Shown: positions 31,398-40,903, numbered from the stretch's first letter. The stretch: 43,883 bases of DNA from Alphaproteobacteria bacterium (GCA_022826185.1 JAJDVH010000195.1:1-43883), one strand, 5' to 3'. A program made the numbers and translations. The notes: a model not told the origin generated them from the letters alone.

Positions 31398-32228
31398 TCA
31401 GTCCATCTTTCCGGACCGCTGCCGGGCGCTTCGCCATAGCAACAGTTCCACGACGATGAGCAGAGCGACCGAAAAGGCGATCAATATGGTCGCGATCGCC
31501 ACGATCGACGGATCGACCTGGTCGCGCAGGCCGGTGAAAAGCTGGCGCGGCAGGGTCAGTTGCGCCGGGCCGCTGACGAACAGCGCGACGATGACCTCAT
31601 CGAGCGAGGTGACGAACGCGAAGACCGCGCCCGCCAGAACCCCCGGCAGGATCAGCGGCAGTGTCACCTGGAAGAAGGCGGCGAGCGGGCGCGCGCCCAG
31701 GCTTTCGGCGGCGCGCACGAGGTTCCAGTCGAAGCCCTTCAGCGTTGCCGACACGGTGATGACGACGAAGGGAACCGCCAGCACGACATGCGCGACAATC
31801 AGCCCGACATGCGTCTGCACGAGCCCGACCCGCGCGAAGAAGAAGTAGAGGCCGAGCGCGGTGATGACGAGCGGCACCGCCAGCGGCGAGATCAACAGGG
31901 CGAAAACGAATGGCTTTCCCGGAAAGTCCGCGCGGGTGAGCCCATAGGCCGCGAGCGTGCCCAGCGTCGTAGCGACGACCGTAACCGTGGTGGCGACGAT
32001 CAGGCTGTTCTCCAGCGCGAACATCCAGGGGAAGGGCTCGACGACGGCGTCGTACCAGCGCATCGACAGGCCGGGCAGCGGGTAGCTGAGAAAGCTCCCC
32101 GAACTGAAGGAGATCGGCACGATGACGACGATCGGCCCGATCAGGAACACGAAGCCCAGCGCACAGATGAGGCGCAGGCACCAGTACCAGACATGCTGGC
32201 CTCGCGTAGCGTTGACGGGCGCCGCCAT
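31398..32228 (-). CDS. potC: Polyamine-type ABC importer permease PotC
   Basis: 276-residue inner-membrane permease with six hydrophobic segments: ALGFVFLIGPIVVIVPISF, then ENSLIVATTVTVVATTLGTL, the EAA coupling loop AAESLGARPLAAFFQVTLPL, ILPGVLAGAVFAFVTSLDEV, and the ending IVVELLLWRSARQRSGKMD. The DEV and LGARP features are typical of PotC. Start ATG at 32228 (MAAPVNATRGQHVWYWCLRL), eight bases after the potB stop. Works with PotB and the PotA ATPase. Confidence 0.9.
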   Translation of the reverse strand: MAAPVNATRGQHVWYWCLRLICALGFVFLIGPIVVIVPISFSSGSFLSYPLPGLSMRWYDAVVEPFPWMFALENSLIVATTVTVVATTLGTLAAYGLTRADFPGKPFVFALLISPLAVPLVITALGLYFFFARVGLVQTHVGLIVAHVVLAVPFVVITVSATLKGFDWNLVRAAESLGARPLAAFFQVTLPLILPGVLAGAVFAFVTSLDEVIVALFVSGPAQLTLPRQLFTGLRDQVDPSIVAIATILIAFSVALLIVVELLLWRSARQRSGKMD

Positions 32229-32236
32229 CGGCCGGC

Positions 32237-33496
32237 CTAAGTCAGCCGGAAGCTGCCGCCGCGCACCAGCCCGCGATAGATCGGGTAGAGGGCGGCGACG
32301 CTCAGCAGCAGCAGGATCGCAATGGCGCTGGCCATGCCCCAATTGCCGGTTCGTGTCGCGAACTCGGCAATCAGGTAGCTCAGCATCTGGTCGGATGCGC
32401 CGCCGATGAGAGCGGGCGTGATGTAGAAGCCGAGCGCGAGGATGAAGACCAGGATGCATCCGGCGCCGAGGCCGGGCAGGGTCTGCGGCAGATACACGGA
32501 CAGGAAGGAGGCGAGCGGTTTCGCGCCGAGGGAGGCGGCGGCCCGCATCTGGCTTGCCGGAATGTTCCGCATGACGGCGTAAAGCGGCAGCACCATGAAG
32601 GGAAGCAGGATGTGGACCATGGCGATATAGACGCCGGTCCGGTTGAATATGAGTGTAAGCGGCTCGTCGATGATATCCCCGTAGAGCAGGAAATCATTGA
32701 TGATTCCCTTGTTCTGGAGCAGCACCACCCAGGCGGCCGTACGCACCAGGAGCGAGGTCCAGAAAGGCAGGAGAACGAGCACCAGCAGGAACCGCGACCA
32801 GCGTTTTCCGGAGGTGGCGATGAGGAAGGCCATGGGATAGCCGATGGCGATGCAGCAGGCGAGCACCCAGAAGCTGATCCAGAAGGTGCGCTGCAGGTAC
32901 TCGATATAGATGGTTCGTTCGGGCGGCGCGGTGCCGATGCTGCCGTCCCACTGCCGTTGAAGATCGACGGCCGCCAGCAGGTACCGGGTGGTGTAAGGCC
33001 CGGCCGAGGCCTTGACGGCGCGCCAGTAGGCGATGTCGCCCCAGCGTTCGTCGAGCCCGATCAGGGCGTCCTTGTATGGCGGGCCGGCAATGCGGCGGAG
33101 CTTTCTTCCGGTGCGCATCACCATGCTGCGAAAGCCGCTGATCTCGTAGTTGAGGCGCATCGCCGCCGCCGCGACCGTCCTGTCTGCATAAGCCGACCGG
33201 ATTTCCTCGACCAGGGTTGCGTAGGCGTCCTCGCCGGGGAGTTCGGCCCCGTCCCAGGCGGCCACTGTTTGTGCGGTCCGGGGCAGGACCTCCGCCAGCT
33301 TCGGGTCGTCCACGCTGAAATAGAGCAGCGACAGGATCGGGCCGGCGAACACCACGACGATAAACAGAAGCAGGGGCGCCACGAGCAGAAAGGCCTTCAG
33401 CGAACGGCGGCGCTCGGCGCGTCTGAGCTTCGCCTCCAGGCTCCGGTCTGCGGGGCCGGCCGGTCCTTCGCCTGCTGTCCCCGCCGGGGCGATCAT
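32237..33496 (-). CDS. potB: Polyamine-type ABC importer permease PotB, with large periplasmic insert
   Basis: 419 residues, longer than the ~280-300 of the E. coli-type PotB. The first membrane segment (AFLLVAPLLLFIVVVFAGPI) is followed by about 130 hydrophilic residues (from SVDDPKLAEVLPRTAQ to PPERTIYIEYLQRTF) before the other five segments; this extended form occurs in alphaproteobacterial relatives. The EAA loop is AAASLGAKPLASFLSVYLPQ. The ATG at 33496 overlaps the potA stop (ATGA). The N-terminal ~35 residues are charged and cytoplasmic. Confidence 0.88.
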   Translation of the reverse strand: MIAPAGTAGEGPAGPADRSLEAKLRRAERRRSLKAFLLVAPLLLFIVVVFAGPILSLLYFSVDDPKLAEVLPRTAQTVAAWDGAELPGEDAYATLVEEIRSAYADRTVAAAAMRLNYEISGFRSMVMRTGRKLRRIAGPPYKDALIGLDERWGDIAYWRAVKASAGPYTTRYLLAAVDLQRQWDGSIGTAPPERTIYIEYLQRTFWISFWVLACCIAIGYPMAFLIATSGKRWSRFLLVLVLLPFWTSLLVRTAAWVVLLQNKGIINDFLLYGDIIDEPLTLIFNRTGVYIAMVHILLPFMVLPLYAVMRNIPASQMRAAASLGAKPLASFLSVYLPQTLPGLGAGCILVFILALGFYITPALIGGASDQMLSYLIAEFATRTGNWGMASAIAILLLLSVAALYPIYRGLVRGGSFRLT

Positions 33497-34587
33497 TCCG
33501 GCGCCAGCACCCGGCAGTGCTCCGGGGACCAGCCGACCTCGACCGTCTTCCCCGTCGCAAGCGCGTCGCTGCGGGGGCCCGCGGGAGCGAGCGCAATGAT
33601 ATCGTCCCGTCCCGCCATCGCCAGACGCACCCGGTTGTGCGCCCCGAAATAGATCACCTCGACAACCGTGGCGCTGAACCGGTTGGCGACGCCGTCGAGG
33701 GCAGGATCGATCGTCAGGCGCTCGGGGCGCAAGGACAGCAATGCCGGCTCCCCGCTGGCGCGCGGCGTTGCGGAACGCGCGCGGACGGTATCGCCGGATG
33801 TCAGCCGGACCGCGCACTCGCCGCCGCTCGTGCTCTCTATGCGGCCTTCGAAGCTGTTGTTCTCGCCGATGAAATTGGCGACGAACGCATTGGCCGGCTC
33901 TTCATAGACCTCGTGGGGCGAACCGACCTGCTGGATGAGGCCGTCATTCATGATCGCCACCCGGTCAGACATGGTGAGCGCCTCGCCCTGGTCGTGGGTG
34001 ACATAGGCGACGGTCATGTCGAGTTGTTCGTGCAGATGCTTGATCTCGATCTGCATCTGCTCGCGAAGCTTCTTGTCGAGCGCGCCCAGCGGTTCGTCCA
34101 TCAGCACGATTTCCGGCTCGAAGACGAGCGCCCTTGCCAGCGCTACCCGCTGCTGCTGCCCGCCGGAAAGCTGGTTCGGCCGCCGCTCGCCGAGGCCCGC
34201 AAGGTCCACCATGCGCAGCGCCGCCTCGACCTTCTCGCGGATCGCCGGCCGCGGGATACGGCGCTGGACAAGCGGGAAGGCGACGTTCTGGAAGACCGAC
34301 TTGTGCGGAAAGAGCGCATAGTTCTGGAAGACGATGCCCATATTGCGCCGGAAGGGCGGGACGTTGCGCAGCGAGCGGTGGTTGAGGGTGATGTCGCCCG
34401 CCGTCACCGCCTCGAAGCCGGCAAGCATCAGCAGGATGGTCGTCTTGCCCGAACCCGACGGCCCCAGCAGCGTCAGGAACTCGCCCTTGCAGATTTCCAG
34501 ATTGAGGCGGTCCACGACATTGACGCGGCCGTCATAGGTCTTTTCGACGTCCCGAAAGCGGACAAGGACTTCGGGCTCATCGTCCAC
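33493..34587 (-). CDS. potA: Polyamine-type ABC importer ATPase PotA
   Basis: 364 residues. Walker A GPSGSGKT (42-49), Q-loop VFQNYALFPH, signature LSGGQQQR (140-147), Walker B IVLMDEPLGALD (160-171) and switch YVTHDQGEALTMSDR. A TOBE regulatory domain (about 240-364) follows, including SLRPERLTI. This arrangement is typical of PotA/FbpC/UgpC ATPases, and the flanking aminotransferase and PotD-like protein favour polyamines. It is 154 bases downstream of the aminotransferase, a gap with an imperfect inverted repeat but no clear promoter. Confidence 0.9.
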   Translation of the reverse strand: MDDEPEVLVRFRDVEKTYDGRVNVVDRLNLEICKGEFLTLLGPSGSGKTTILLMLAGFEAVTAGDITLNHRSLRNVPPFRRNMGIVFQNYALFPHKSVFQNVAFPLVQRRIPRPAIREKVEAALRMVDLAGLGERRPNQLSGGQQQRVALARALVFEPEIVLMDEPLGALDKKLREQMQIEIKHLHEQLDMTVAYVTHDQGEALTMSDRVAIMNDGLIQQVGSPHEVYEEPANAFVANFIGENNSFEGRIESTSGGECAVRLTSGDTVRARSATPRASGEPALLSLRPERLTIDPALDGVANRFSATVVEVIYFGAHNRVRLAMAGRDDIIALAPAGPRSDALATGKTVEVGWSPEHCRVLAPE

Positions 34588-34741
34588 GGCTAACGGGTCT
34601 CCCGGTCCGCTCCGCCAGCCGGACTTCCGATATCGAGTTGCGCGGGACAGGCCGCGCGGCCCCGGAGGCCGCTCCCCCGCAGCGAGGAGAGCGGCGGCCC
34701 GGCAGCCAACCCCGGCAACAAGACGTTACGGCCTTGCGGGG

Positions 34742-36130
34742 CTACGCAACGGCCTTGCCCTGCCTCGTGAGCGCGTCGAGACCCTCGTCGAGCGCCTTGG
34801 CGTAGCGGTCGAACAGGTCGTCGATCTCGCTGTCGCGGATAATCAGGGGCGGAGCGAAGCACATCGAATCGCCCACCGGGCGGGTAATCAGGCCATGTTG
34901 CGCGCAGAGGTCGTTGACGAGATTGCCGACGCCCTCCGATGCCGCGAAGGCCTCCCTGGTCTCCTTGTTCTTGACCAGCTCGGTCGCCCCGACCAGACCC
35001 ACGCCGCGCACCTCGCCGACCAGCGGGTGGCCGGCAAAGCCCTGCAGCCTTTCCTGGAAGTGCGGGGCGACGCTGCGGACATGGCCCAGCATGTCGGTCT
35101 CCTCGTAGATCGCGAGCGTCTCGAGGGCGACGGCCGCGGCGACCGGGTGGCCGGAATAGGTATAGCCGTGTCCGAACACGCCCATCTTGGCGCTCGCATC
35201 CGCGATGGCCTGATAGATATGGTCGCTGATCATCGTGGCCGATATCGGCAGATAGCTCGACGACAGCGCCTTGGCGCAGGTCAGGATGTCCGGCTCGATC
35301 CCGAAGGTCTGGGAGCCCCAGAAATTGCCGGTCCGGCAGAAGCCGCAAATGACCTCGTCGGCGACGAACAGCACGTCGTGCTTGCGCAGCACCTTCTGGA
35401 TTTTCTCGAAGTAGGTCGCCGGCGGAACGATCACCCCTCCGGCGCCCATGACCGGCTCGGCGAAGAAGGCCGCAACCGTATCGGGTCCCTCGGACTCGAT
35501 CAGCGCATCGAGTTCCTCGGCCATCCGCGTCGCGAACTCTTCCTCGCTCTCGCCTTCCTCGCCGCAACGGTAATGATGCGGATTGCCGGTATGGATGAAC
35601 CGGTCGAGCGGCGCGTCGAAACCGGCGTGGTTGAGCGAGCGGCCCGTCAGGCTGGCCGCCGCGAGCGTGATGCCGTGATAGCCGTTGACGCGCCCGACGA
35701 TCTTCTTCTTCTGGTGACGGCCGCGGGCGTTGTTGTAGTACCAGATGATCTTGATCGCGGTGTCGTTCGCCTCGGACCCGGAGTTGTTGAAGAACACCTT
35801 GGAGACCGTGGTCGGCGCGAGGCCCATCAGCTTCTCGGCGAGGTCGATGCCCGGCAGGTGCGATTTCTGCCCGAACTGGTGGTAGTAGGGCAGCGTCTCC
35901 ATCTGCTTGACGGCGGCGGCGACGAGGCGCTTGTGCTGGAAACCGAGCGAGGTGGACCAGAGCCCCGCCATCGCTTCGATATACTGCTTGCCGCCCGTGT
36001 CCCAGACATGGACGCCGTCGCCGCGCTCGATGACCATCGGCCCCTGTTCTTCGTGCTGGCGGAAGTTCGTGTAGGGGTGAAGCAGATACGCGACATCGCG
36101 CGCTTCCGGCGAATTCGGCTGCAACGGCAT
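34742..36130 (-). CDS. Class III aminotransferase, putrescine/omega-amine type
   Basis: 462-residue PLP enzyme of the omega-transaminase group that includes putrescine:pyruvate aminotransferase SpuC. The PLP Lys is probably K287 in LTCAKALSSSYLPIS, with Asp258 in FVADEVICGF; other marks are SGSEANDTAIKIIWYY, NGYHGITLAAASLTG, and GHGYTYSGHPVAAAVALETL. It would move the terminal amino group of putrescine or a similar amine to pyruvate in the cytoplasm. Its position at the head of a pot-type importer operon supports an amine substrate; beta-alanine or other omega-amino acids remain possible. A good promoter lies upstream. Confidence 0.88.
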   Translation of the reverse strand: MPLQPNSPEARDVAYLLHPYTNFRQHEEQGPMVIERGDGVHVWDTGGKQYIEAMAGLWSTSLGFQHKRLVAAAVKQMETLPYYHQFGQKSHLPGIDLAEKLMGLAPTTVSKVFFNNSGSEANDTAIKIIWYYNNARGRHQKKKIVGRVNGYHGITLAAASLTGRSLNHAGFDAPLDRFIHTGNPHHYRCGEEGESEEEFATRMAEELDALIESEGPDTVAAFFAEPVMGAGGVIVPPATYFEKIQKVLRKHDVLFVADEVICGFCRTGNFWGSQTFGIEPDILTCAKALSSSYLPISATMISDHIYQAIADASAKMGVFGHGYTYSGHPVAAAVALETLAIYEETDMLGHVRSVAPHFQERLQGFAGHPLVGEVRGVGLVGATELVKNKETREAFAASEGVGNLVNDLCAQHGLITRPVGDSMCFAPPLIIRDSEIDDLFDRYAKALDEGLDALTRQGKAVA

Positions 36131-36170
36131 GGGACGGCCTCCGGGGACGCTGGTGACAGGGGAGGCAGGC

Positions 36171-36200
36171 AGTCTAGCATCCGTTGGAGGCCTGTCTCAA
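36171..36200 (-). promoter_or_regulatory. Promoter of the aminotransferase-pot operon
   Basis: Minus strand: TTGAGA (36200-36195), 18-base spacer, TAGACT (36176-36171), leaving a leader of about 33 bases before the ATG at 36130. Confidence 0.5.
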
Positions 36201-36255
36201 ATGTCTTTGCCGGCAGGGAGCCGGCCGGCGGGCTGCGTTTTTCGGCGCGGCCAAT

Positions 36256-36299
36256 CGTTGCGTTGACTCGCGCGAAGGTTGGTGCATCGTTCCGCAACG
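36256..36299. promoter_or_regulatory. Inverted repeat in the divergent region upstream of dppA
   Basis: CGTTGCG (36256-36262) and CGCAACG (36293-36299) flank a TTGACT (36263-36268) that could be a -35 box for dppA; the -10 position 17 bases on (ATCGTT) is poor. The symmetry would suit a regulator bound across a promoter. The divergent gap (36131-36403) otherwise shows nothing I can name. Confidence 0.25.
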
Positions 36300-36403
36300 C
36301 CGACAGGAGGCGTCTGCGTTCCTGCGCAAGCCGGACGCAGCCCGTTCGGAGCGGACGGGACAGAGGGCCTTCCTGCCGGACAGCGAACAGGGAGAGGACA
36401 CAA

Positions 36404-37942
36404 ATGAGTTTCAGGAAACTTGCTGGCGTTGCGGCGTCGATCGCCGGCGCGGCAATGATCGCAACATCGGCCAGCGCCGGACCGGACGACGACTCGCTGG
36501 TCATCGCATGGGGTTCGACCGGCCCCATCGAGAATGTGGACAACTATTTCAACACCAACCGGACGGGAATCTGGTTCAGCCGCATGGTCTGGGACCAGCT
36601 CATCTATCGGGAGCCGAAGACCTTCGAATACAAGCCGCTGCTCGCGACCAGCTGGGAGCTGCTGAACGACACGACCTGGCAGTTCAAGCTGCGTGAGGGC
36701 GTCACCTTCCACAATGGCGAACCGTTCGACGCCGACGATGTGGTCTTCACGCTGAACTGGATTTCCAATCCGGACAACGGCGTCAAGGTGCAGCGCAACG
36801 TCAACTGGATCGACCGGGCCGAGAAGGTGGACCAGTACACGGTCAACCTGCACATGAAGAAGCCGTTCCCGCAGGCTTTCGAGTTCCTGTCGGGGCCGCT
36901 GACGATCTATCCCAACGAGTATTACGCCGAGGTCGGCCCGGAGGGCATGGGCCAGAAGCCGGTCGGCACGGGCCCGATGAAGGTCGTCTCGATCAAGACC
37001 GCCGAGGAATATGTCTTCGAGAAGAACGAAGCCTACACCTGGGGCAGCCCGAAGGGCGAGGCGCAGGTCTCCAAGATGGTTGTGCGCGAGATCGCCGACG
37101 TGCAGACCCAGATTGCCGAATTGCTGGCGGGCGGCATCGACGTGACCGCCGACATTTCGGCCGACCATGTGGACCAGATCGGCCAGGTGCCGGGCTACAA
37201 GGCGCTCCAGGCCGGCACGATGCGCACGGGCTATATCGGCTTCGACGCCGCCGGGCGCGGCAATTTCGAGCCGACCACGAAGTTGAAGGTGCGGCAGGCG
37301 ATGGCCCATGCGATCGACCGCGCGGCGCTCGTGAAGAACCTGATCCGCGGCGATGCCGGCGTCATCCACACGCCCTGCTTCCCGACCCAGTTCGGCTGCG
37401 ACGCCGAGGCGGCGGTCAAATACGAATTCGACCCCGGAAAGGCCAAGGCGCTTCTGGCCGAGGCGGGCTATCCGGACGGGTTCGAGATCGACTTCTACAC
37501 CTTCCGTCCCGCGGACTGGGCCGAAGCGATCATGGGCGACCTGGCCAAGGTCGGCATCAGGGCGACGCTCACCAAGATGCCTTACTTCGCGCTGCGCGAT
37601 AAGCAGCGCAACGAGGGCACGACGCCGATGTTCCTGATGGACTGGGGCTCCTATTCGATGAACGACATGTCGGCGATCACCAGCCACTTCTTCAAGAAGG
37701 GGCCGGACGATTTCGCGCTCGACGACGAAGTGGCCGCATGGCTCGAAGAGGGGGACACGAACTCCGACCCAGAGGCGCGCAAGGCCGCATACCGGATGGC
37801 CGTCGAAAAGATCACGCGCGAGGTCTACTGGCTGCCGATGTTCAACCATGTCCGGAACTACGCCTATCGCGAGGAACTGAACTTCATTCCCTACCAGGAT
37901 GAGATTCCGCGCTTCTGGCAATATGGCTGGGCGAGCAGCTAA
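36404..37942 (+). CDS. dppA: Dipeptide/oligopeptide-type ABC importer binding protein
   Basis: 512-residue periplasmic protein, signal peptide 1-25 (ending ATSASA-G), of the large SBP family 5: LVIAWGSTGPIENVDNYFNT, LLATSWELLNDTTWQFKLRE, GVTFHNGEPFDADDVVFTLN, KPVGTGPMKVV, KVRQAMAHAIDRAALVKNLI. Ligand could be di- or oligopeptides, or other solutes of this family. ATG at 36404 follows GGGAGAGGACACAA. A terminator separates it from dppB, so the binding protein is probably made in excess over the channel. Confidence 0.9.
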   Translation: MSFRKLAGVAASIAGAAMIATSASAGPDDDSLVIAWGSTGPIENVDNYFNTNRTGIWFSRMVWDQLIYREPKTFEYKPLLATSWELLNDTTWQFKLREGVTFHNGEPFDADDVVFTLNWISNPDNGVKVQRNVNWIDRAEKVDQYTVNLHMKKPFPQAFEFLSGPLTIYPNEYYAEVGPEGMGQKPVGTGPMKVVSIKTAEEYVFEKNEAYTWGSPKGEAQVSKMVVREIADVQTQIAELLAGGIDVTADISADHVDQIGQVPGYKALQAGTMRTGYIGFDAAGRGNFEPTTKLKVRQAMAHAIDRAALVKNLIRGDAGVIHTPCFPTQFGCDAEAAVKYEFDPGKAKALLAEAGYPDGFEIDFYTFRPADWAEAIMGDLAKVGIRATLTKMPYFALRDKQRNEGTTPMFLMDWGSYSMNDMSAITSHFFKKGPDDFALDDEVAAWLEEGDTNSDPEARKAAYRMAVEKITREVYWLPMFNHVRNYAYREELNFIPYQDEIPRFWQYGWASS

Positions 37943-37974
37943 CGGCGTCCCGGCCCCGTAAGGGGCAGTGACAG

Positions 37975-38011
37975 GGCAGGGCGGGCGCCGGTCCCGCCCT
38001 GCCGTTCTTTT
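37975..38011 (+). terminator. Terminator/attenuator between dppA and dppB
   Basis: GGCAGGGCGGG (37975-37985) pairs with CCCGCCCTGCC (37993-38003), followed by GTTCTTTT. Partial read-through would feed dppBCDF. Such a layout is common in binding-protein operons. Confidence 0.85.
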
Positions 38012-38031
38012 GACCGTCGGAGAGCGGCGGA

Positions 38032-38949
38032 ATGCCTGCCTACACGCTCAAGCGGACCTTCGTTGCGTTCCTGATCCTGATCGTCGTGTCGGGGCTGACC
38101 TTCTCGCTCAGCCACCTTTCGGCGGATCCGGCGCTGACCATCGGAGGCGAGCAGGCGAGCGAGGAGGACATCCAGGCGATCCGCAAGCTCTACGGCTTCG
38201 ATCGGCCGATCCATGTCCAGTATCTCGACTGGCTCGGCCGCGCGCTTTCCGGCGATTTCGGCGAGAGCTACCACTACAAGCAGCGCGTGTTCGACATGGT
38301 CTCCGAGCGGATCGGGCGGACCATGCTTCTCGGCACGCTGGCGATCCTGTTCGCATTGGTCGTCTCGATCCCTCTGGGCACGCTCGCGGCCATGCGGCCC
38401 AATTCGATCACCGACCGGATCGCGCTGTTCATAGCGGTTCTCGGCCAGGCGCTGCCGACCTTCTGGTTCGCGCTGATGATGATTATCGTCTTCGGCGTCT
38501 GGTGGCGCTGGCTGCCGATTTCCGGCCATACGCAATGGGCCAACTATGTCATGCCCACGATTGCGCTCGGCTACTACGCCACGCCCGCGCTGATGCGCCT
38601 GACCCGCGCCGGCATGATCGAGGTGCTGGCCTCCGACTATATCCGCACGGCCCGCGCCAAGGGGCTGAGCCCGGCCTCGGTGCTCTTCAAGCACGCGCTC
38701 AGGAACGCGATCATCCCGGTCGTCGCTCTCGCGGCCGTGTGGTTCGGGTTCATGCTGGGCGGCTCGATCGTCATCGAGACGATCTTCAACCTCAAGGGCA
38801 TCGGCTGGCTCTCCTACGATGCGCTGCTGCGCTCCGACCTGCCGGTGGTGCAGGCGATCGTGCTGATCTTCGCTTCGTTCTATGTGGTGTTGACGCTGCT
38901 GGCCGACCTGCTCAATGCCTATCTCGACCCGCGAATCTCGGTGCGCTGA
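38032..38949 (+). CDS. dppB: Dipeptide-type permease DppB
   Basis: 305-residue inner-membrane permease, six hydrophobic segments. Typical DppB/OppB features: the first segment (FVAFLILIVVSGLTFSLSHL), the periplasmic DPALTIGGEQASEEDIQAIR, then KLYGFDRPIHVQYLDWLGRA, LSGDFGESYHYKQRV, and the coupling loop YIRTARAKGLSPASVLFKHA. The end matches LNAYLDPRISVR. It begins 20 bases after the attenuator. Confidence 0.92.
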   Translation: MPAYTLKRTFVAFLILIVVSGLTFSLSHLSADPALTIGGEQASEEDIQAIRKLYGFDRPIHVQYLDWLGRALSGDFGESYHYKQRVFDMVSERIGRTMLLGTLAILFALVVSIPLGTLAAMRPNSITDRIALFIAVLGQALPTFWFALMMIIVFGVWWRWLPISGHTQWANYVMPTIALGYYATPALMRLTRAGMIEVLASDYIRTARAKGLSPASVLFKHALRNAIIPVVALAAVWFGFMLGGSIVIETIFNLKGIGWLSYDALLRSDLPVVQAIVLIFASFYVVLTLLADLLNAYLDPRISVR

Positions 38950-38958
38950 GGGGTTGCC

Positions 38959-39885
38959 ATGACCGATACCGGCGCCGCCAGATCCCTCGTTTTCCGGCAG
39001 CGGCAGACGGCCGAGGAAATCCTCGAGCCCTCGCCCTGGTCCAAGCTCCGCCGGCGCATTCTCGGCAATCACAGCTTCCTGATCGGCGCGATCATCCTCG
39101 CCGCCATCTTCGCGGTGGCGATCCTCGCGCCCCTGCTCGCGCCGCACGACCCCTACGACCAGGACCTGACGAAACGCCTGACCAACCCGTTCTGGCATGA
39201 GAAGAAAATCGATCCGGAGCATGTCTTCGGCACCGACAAGGTGGGCCGGGACTATCTCTCGCGGCTCATCTACGGCAGCCAGATTTCGCTGCTGATCGGC
39301 TTCTCGACCATGCTGATCTCCGGCGTCATCGGCACGGTGCTGGGCGTGACGGCAGGCTATTTCGGCGGCCGGGTCGATATGGTGGTCAACTTCGTCATCA
39401 ACACGCGGCTCGCCATGCCCGTCTTCCTCGTTGCGATGGCGGCCGTGGTGGCCTTCGGCGCCTCGCTCACCGTGGTGATTCTCGTCCTCGGGCTGTTCCT
39501 CTGGGACCGCTTCGCCGTGGTGATGCGCAGCATCACCATGCAGGCGCGCGACCTCGACTATGTGAAGGCGGCGCGCGCCATGGGCTGCTCGACGCCCTAC
39601 ATCATCGTGCGCGAAATCTTCCCCAATGTGCTCTCGTCGCTGACCGTCGTGGCGACGGTCGAGATGGCCAACGCGATCCTGCTCGAAGCCGCGCTCTCCT
39701 TCCTCGGCTTCGGCGTGCAGGCGCCGACGCCAAGCTGGGGCCTGATGCTGAACGAGGGGCGCGAATACATGTTCTTCTCGCCCTGGCTGCTGGCATTGCC
39801 CGGCGTCTGCCTGTTCATGCTTGTGCTGGCGATCAACCTTTTCGGCGACGGGCTGCGCGATGTCACGCTCGAACGGGAGCGCTGA
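38959..39885 (+). CDS. dppC: Dipeptide-type permease DppC
   Basis: 308-residue partner permease: cytoplasmic N-terminal tail, first segment LIGAIILAAIFAVAILAPLL, conserved HVFGTDKVGRDYLSRLIYGS, coupling loop YVKAARAMGCSTPYIIVREI, and the ending LGFGVQAPTPSWGLMLNEGR, then NLFGDGLRDVTL. Nine bases separate it from dppB and four from dppD. Confidence 0.92.
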   Translation: MTDTGAARSLVFRQRQTAEEILEPSPWSKLRRRILGNHSFLIGAIILAAIFAVAILAPLLAPHDPYDQDLTKRLTNPFWHEKKIDPEHVFGTDKVGRDYLSRLIYGSQISLLIGFSTMLISGVIGTVLGVTAGYFGGRVDMVVNFVINTRLAMPVFLVAMAAVVAFGASLTVVILVLGLFLWDRFAVVMRSITMQARDLDYVKAARAMGCSTPYIIVREIFPNVLSSLTVVATVEMANAILLEAALSFLGFGVQAPTPSWGLMLNEGREYMFFSPWLLALPGVCLFMLVLAINLFGDGLRDVTLERER

Positions 39886-39889
39886 GGCG

Positions 39890-40903
39890 GTGTCCGGGAC
39901 GATCCTCGAGGTCGAGAACCTTTCCGTCGATATCCCGGTCGCGGCCGGGATGCTGCATCCCGTGCGCGGCATCGGCTTTTCGGTCTCGCGCGGCGAGACG
40001 CTCTGCATCGTGGGCGAGTCGGGCTGCGGCAAGTCGCTCACCTCGCTCGCGATCATGGGGCTTCTGCCGAAGACCGCGCGGCGCAATGCCGACCGGATCG
40101 AGTTCCTCGGCCGCGATATCCGCAATCTCCGGGAGCGCGAGATGGCGCGCCTGCGCGGCGGCTCCATGTCGATGATCTTCCAGGAGCCGATGACCTCGCT
40201 CAACCCGTCCTACACCATCGGCAACCAGCTGGCGGAGGTCTATCTGCGCCATGTGGAGCAGAGCCGCGCGGCGGCGCGCGACCGGGCTGTGTTCCTGCTC
40301 GAAAAGGTCGGCATTTCCTCTGCCGCCTCGCGTCTCGGCCAGTATCCCCACCAGCTCTCGGGCGGGCAGCGCCAGCGCGTGATGATCGCCATGGCGCTGA
40401 TGTGCGGGCCGGAGCTGATTATCGCGGATGAGCCGACCACCGCGCTCGACGTCACCATCCAGGCCCAGATTCTTCACCTGCTGGCCGAACTCCAGCGCGA
40501 ATTCCGGATGGGCATGATCCTCATCACCCACGATCTCGGCATCGTCGCGCGCGTGGCCGACAAGGTGCAGGTGATGTATGCCGGCAAGACGGTTGAAGAG
40601 GGCCCCTGCGAGACGGTTTTCGACGCGCCCATGCACCCCTATACGCAGGGGCTGCTGCGCTGTATCCCGATACCGGGGCGGACACGGCGCGGCGAACGCC
40701 TGGGCTCGGTGCCCGGAATCGTACCGAACCTTGTCGGTGAACTTTCCGGCTGCCTGTTCCGCAATCGCTGCGACCATGCGCGCGACGCCTGCGCCGGAAT
40801 GAGGGATGACGAGCCGACGCGCATGGGCGACGGCCACGCCTATACCTGCCTGCGCGCGCCCGGGGAGATTTCGGGCGAACTGCAGGCGGCCGAAGCGCCA
40901 TGA
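39890..40903 (+). CDS. dppD: Dipeptide-type ABC importer ATPase DppD
   Basis: 337 residues from the GTG at 39890, 4 bases after dppC. Walker A GESGCGKS (42-49), QEPMTSLNPSYTIGNQL, signature LSGGQRQRVMIAMAL, Walker B LIIADEPTTALDVTIQ, switch ITHDLGIVARVADKV, and the C-terminal oligopeptide-transporter Cys-rich tail CLFRNRCDHARDAC. Overlaps dppF by ATGA. Confidence 0.92.
   Translation: MSGTILEVENLSVDIPVAAGMLHPVRGIGFSVSRGETLCIVGESGCGKSLTSLAIMGLLPKTARRNADRIEFLGRDIRNLREREMARLRGGSMSMIFQEPMTSLNPSYTIGNQLAEVYLRHVEQSRAAARDRAVFLLEKVGISSAASRLGQYPHQLSGGQRQRVMIAMALMCGPELIIADEPTTALDVTIQAQILHLLAELQREFRMGMILITHDLGIVARVADKVQVMYAGKTVEEGPCETVFDAPMHPYTQGLLRCIPIPGRTRRGERLGSVPGIVPNLVGELSGCLFRNRCDHARDACAGMRDDEPTRMGDGHAYTCLRAPGEISGELQAAEAP

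Noticed and set aside
34895-37942. A plus-strand frame of about 1000 codons running through the aminotransferase region into dppA
   Set aside because: Its first half is antisense to the clearly conserved aminotransferase. Only the part from the ATG at 36404, with signal peptide and binding-protein motifs, is real.
37939-40203. A 754-codon minus-strand frame opposite dppB-dppD
   Set aside because: Low-complexity Arg/Glu/His-rich translation antisense to well-conserved transporter genes.
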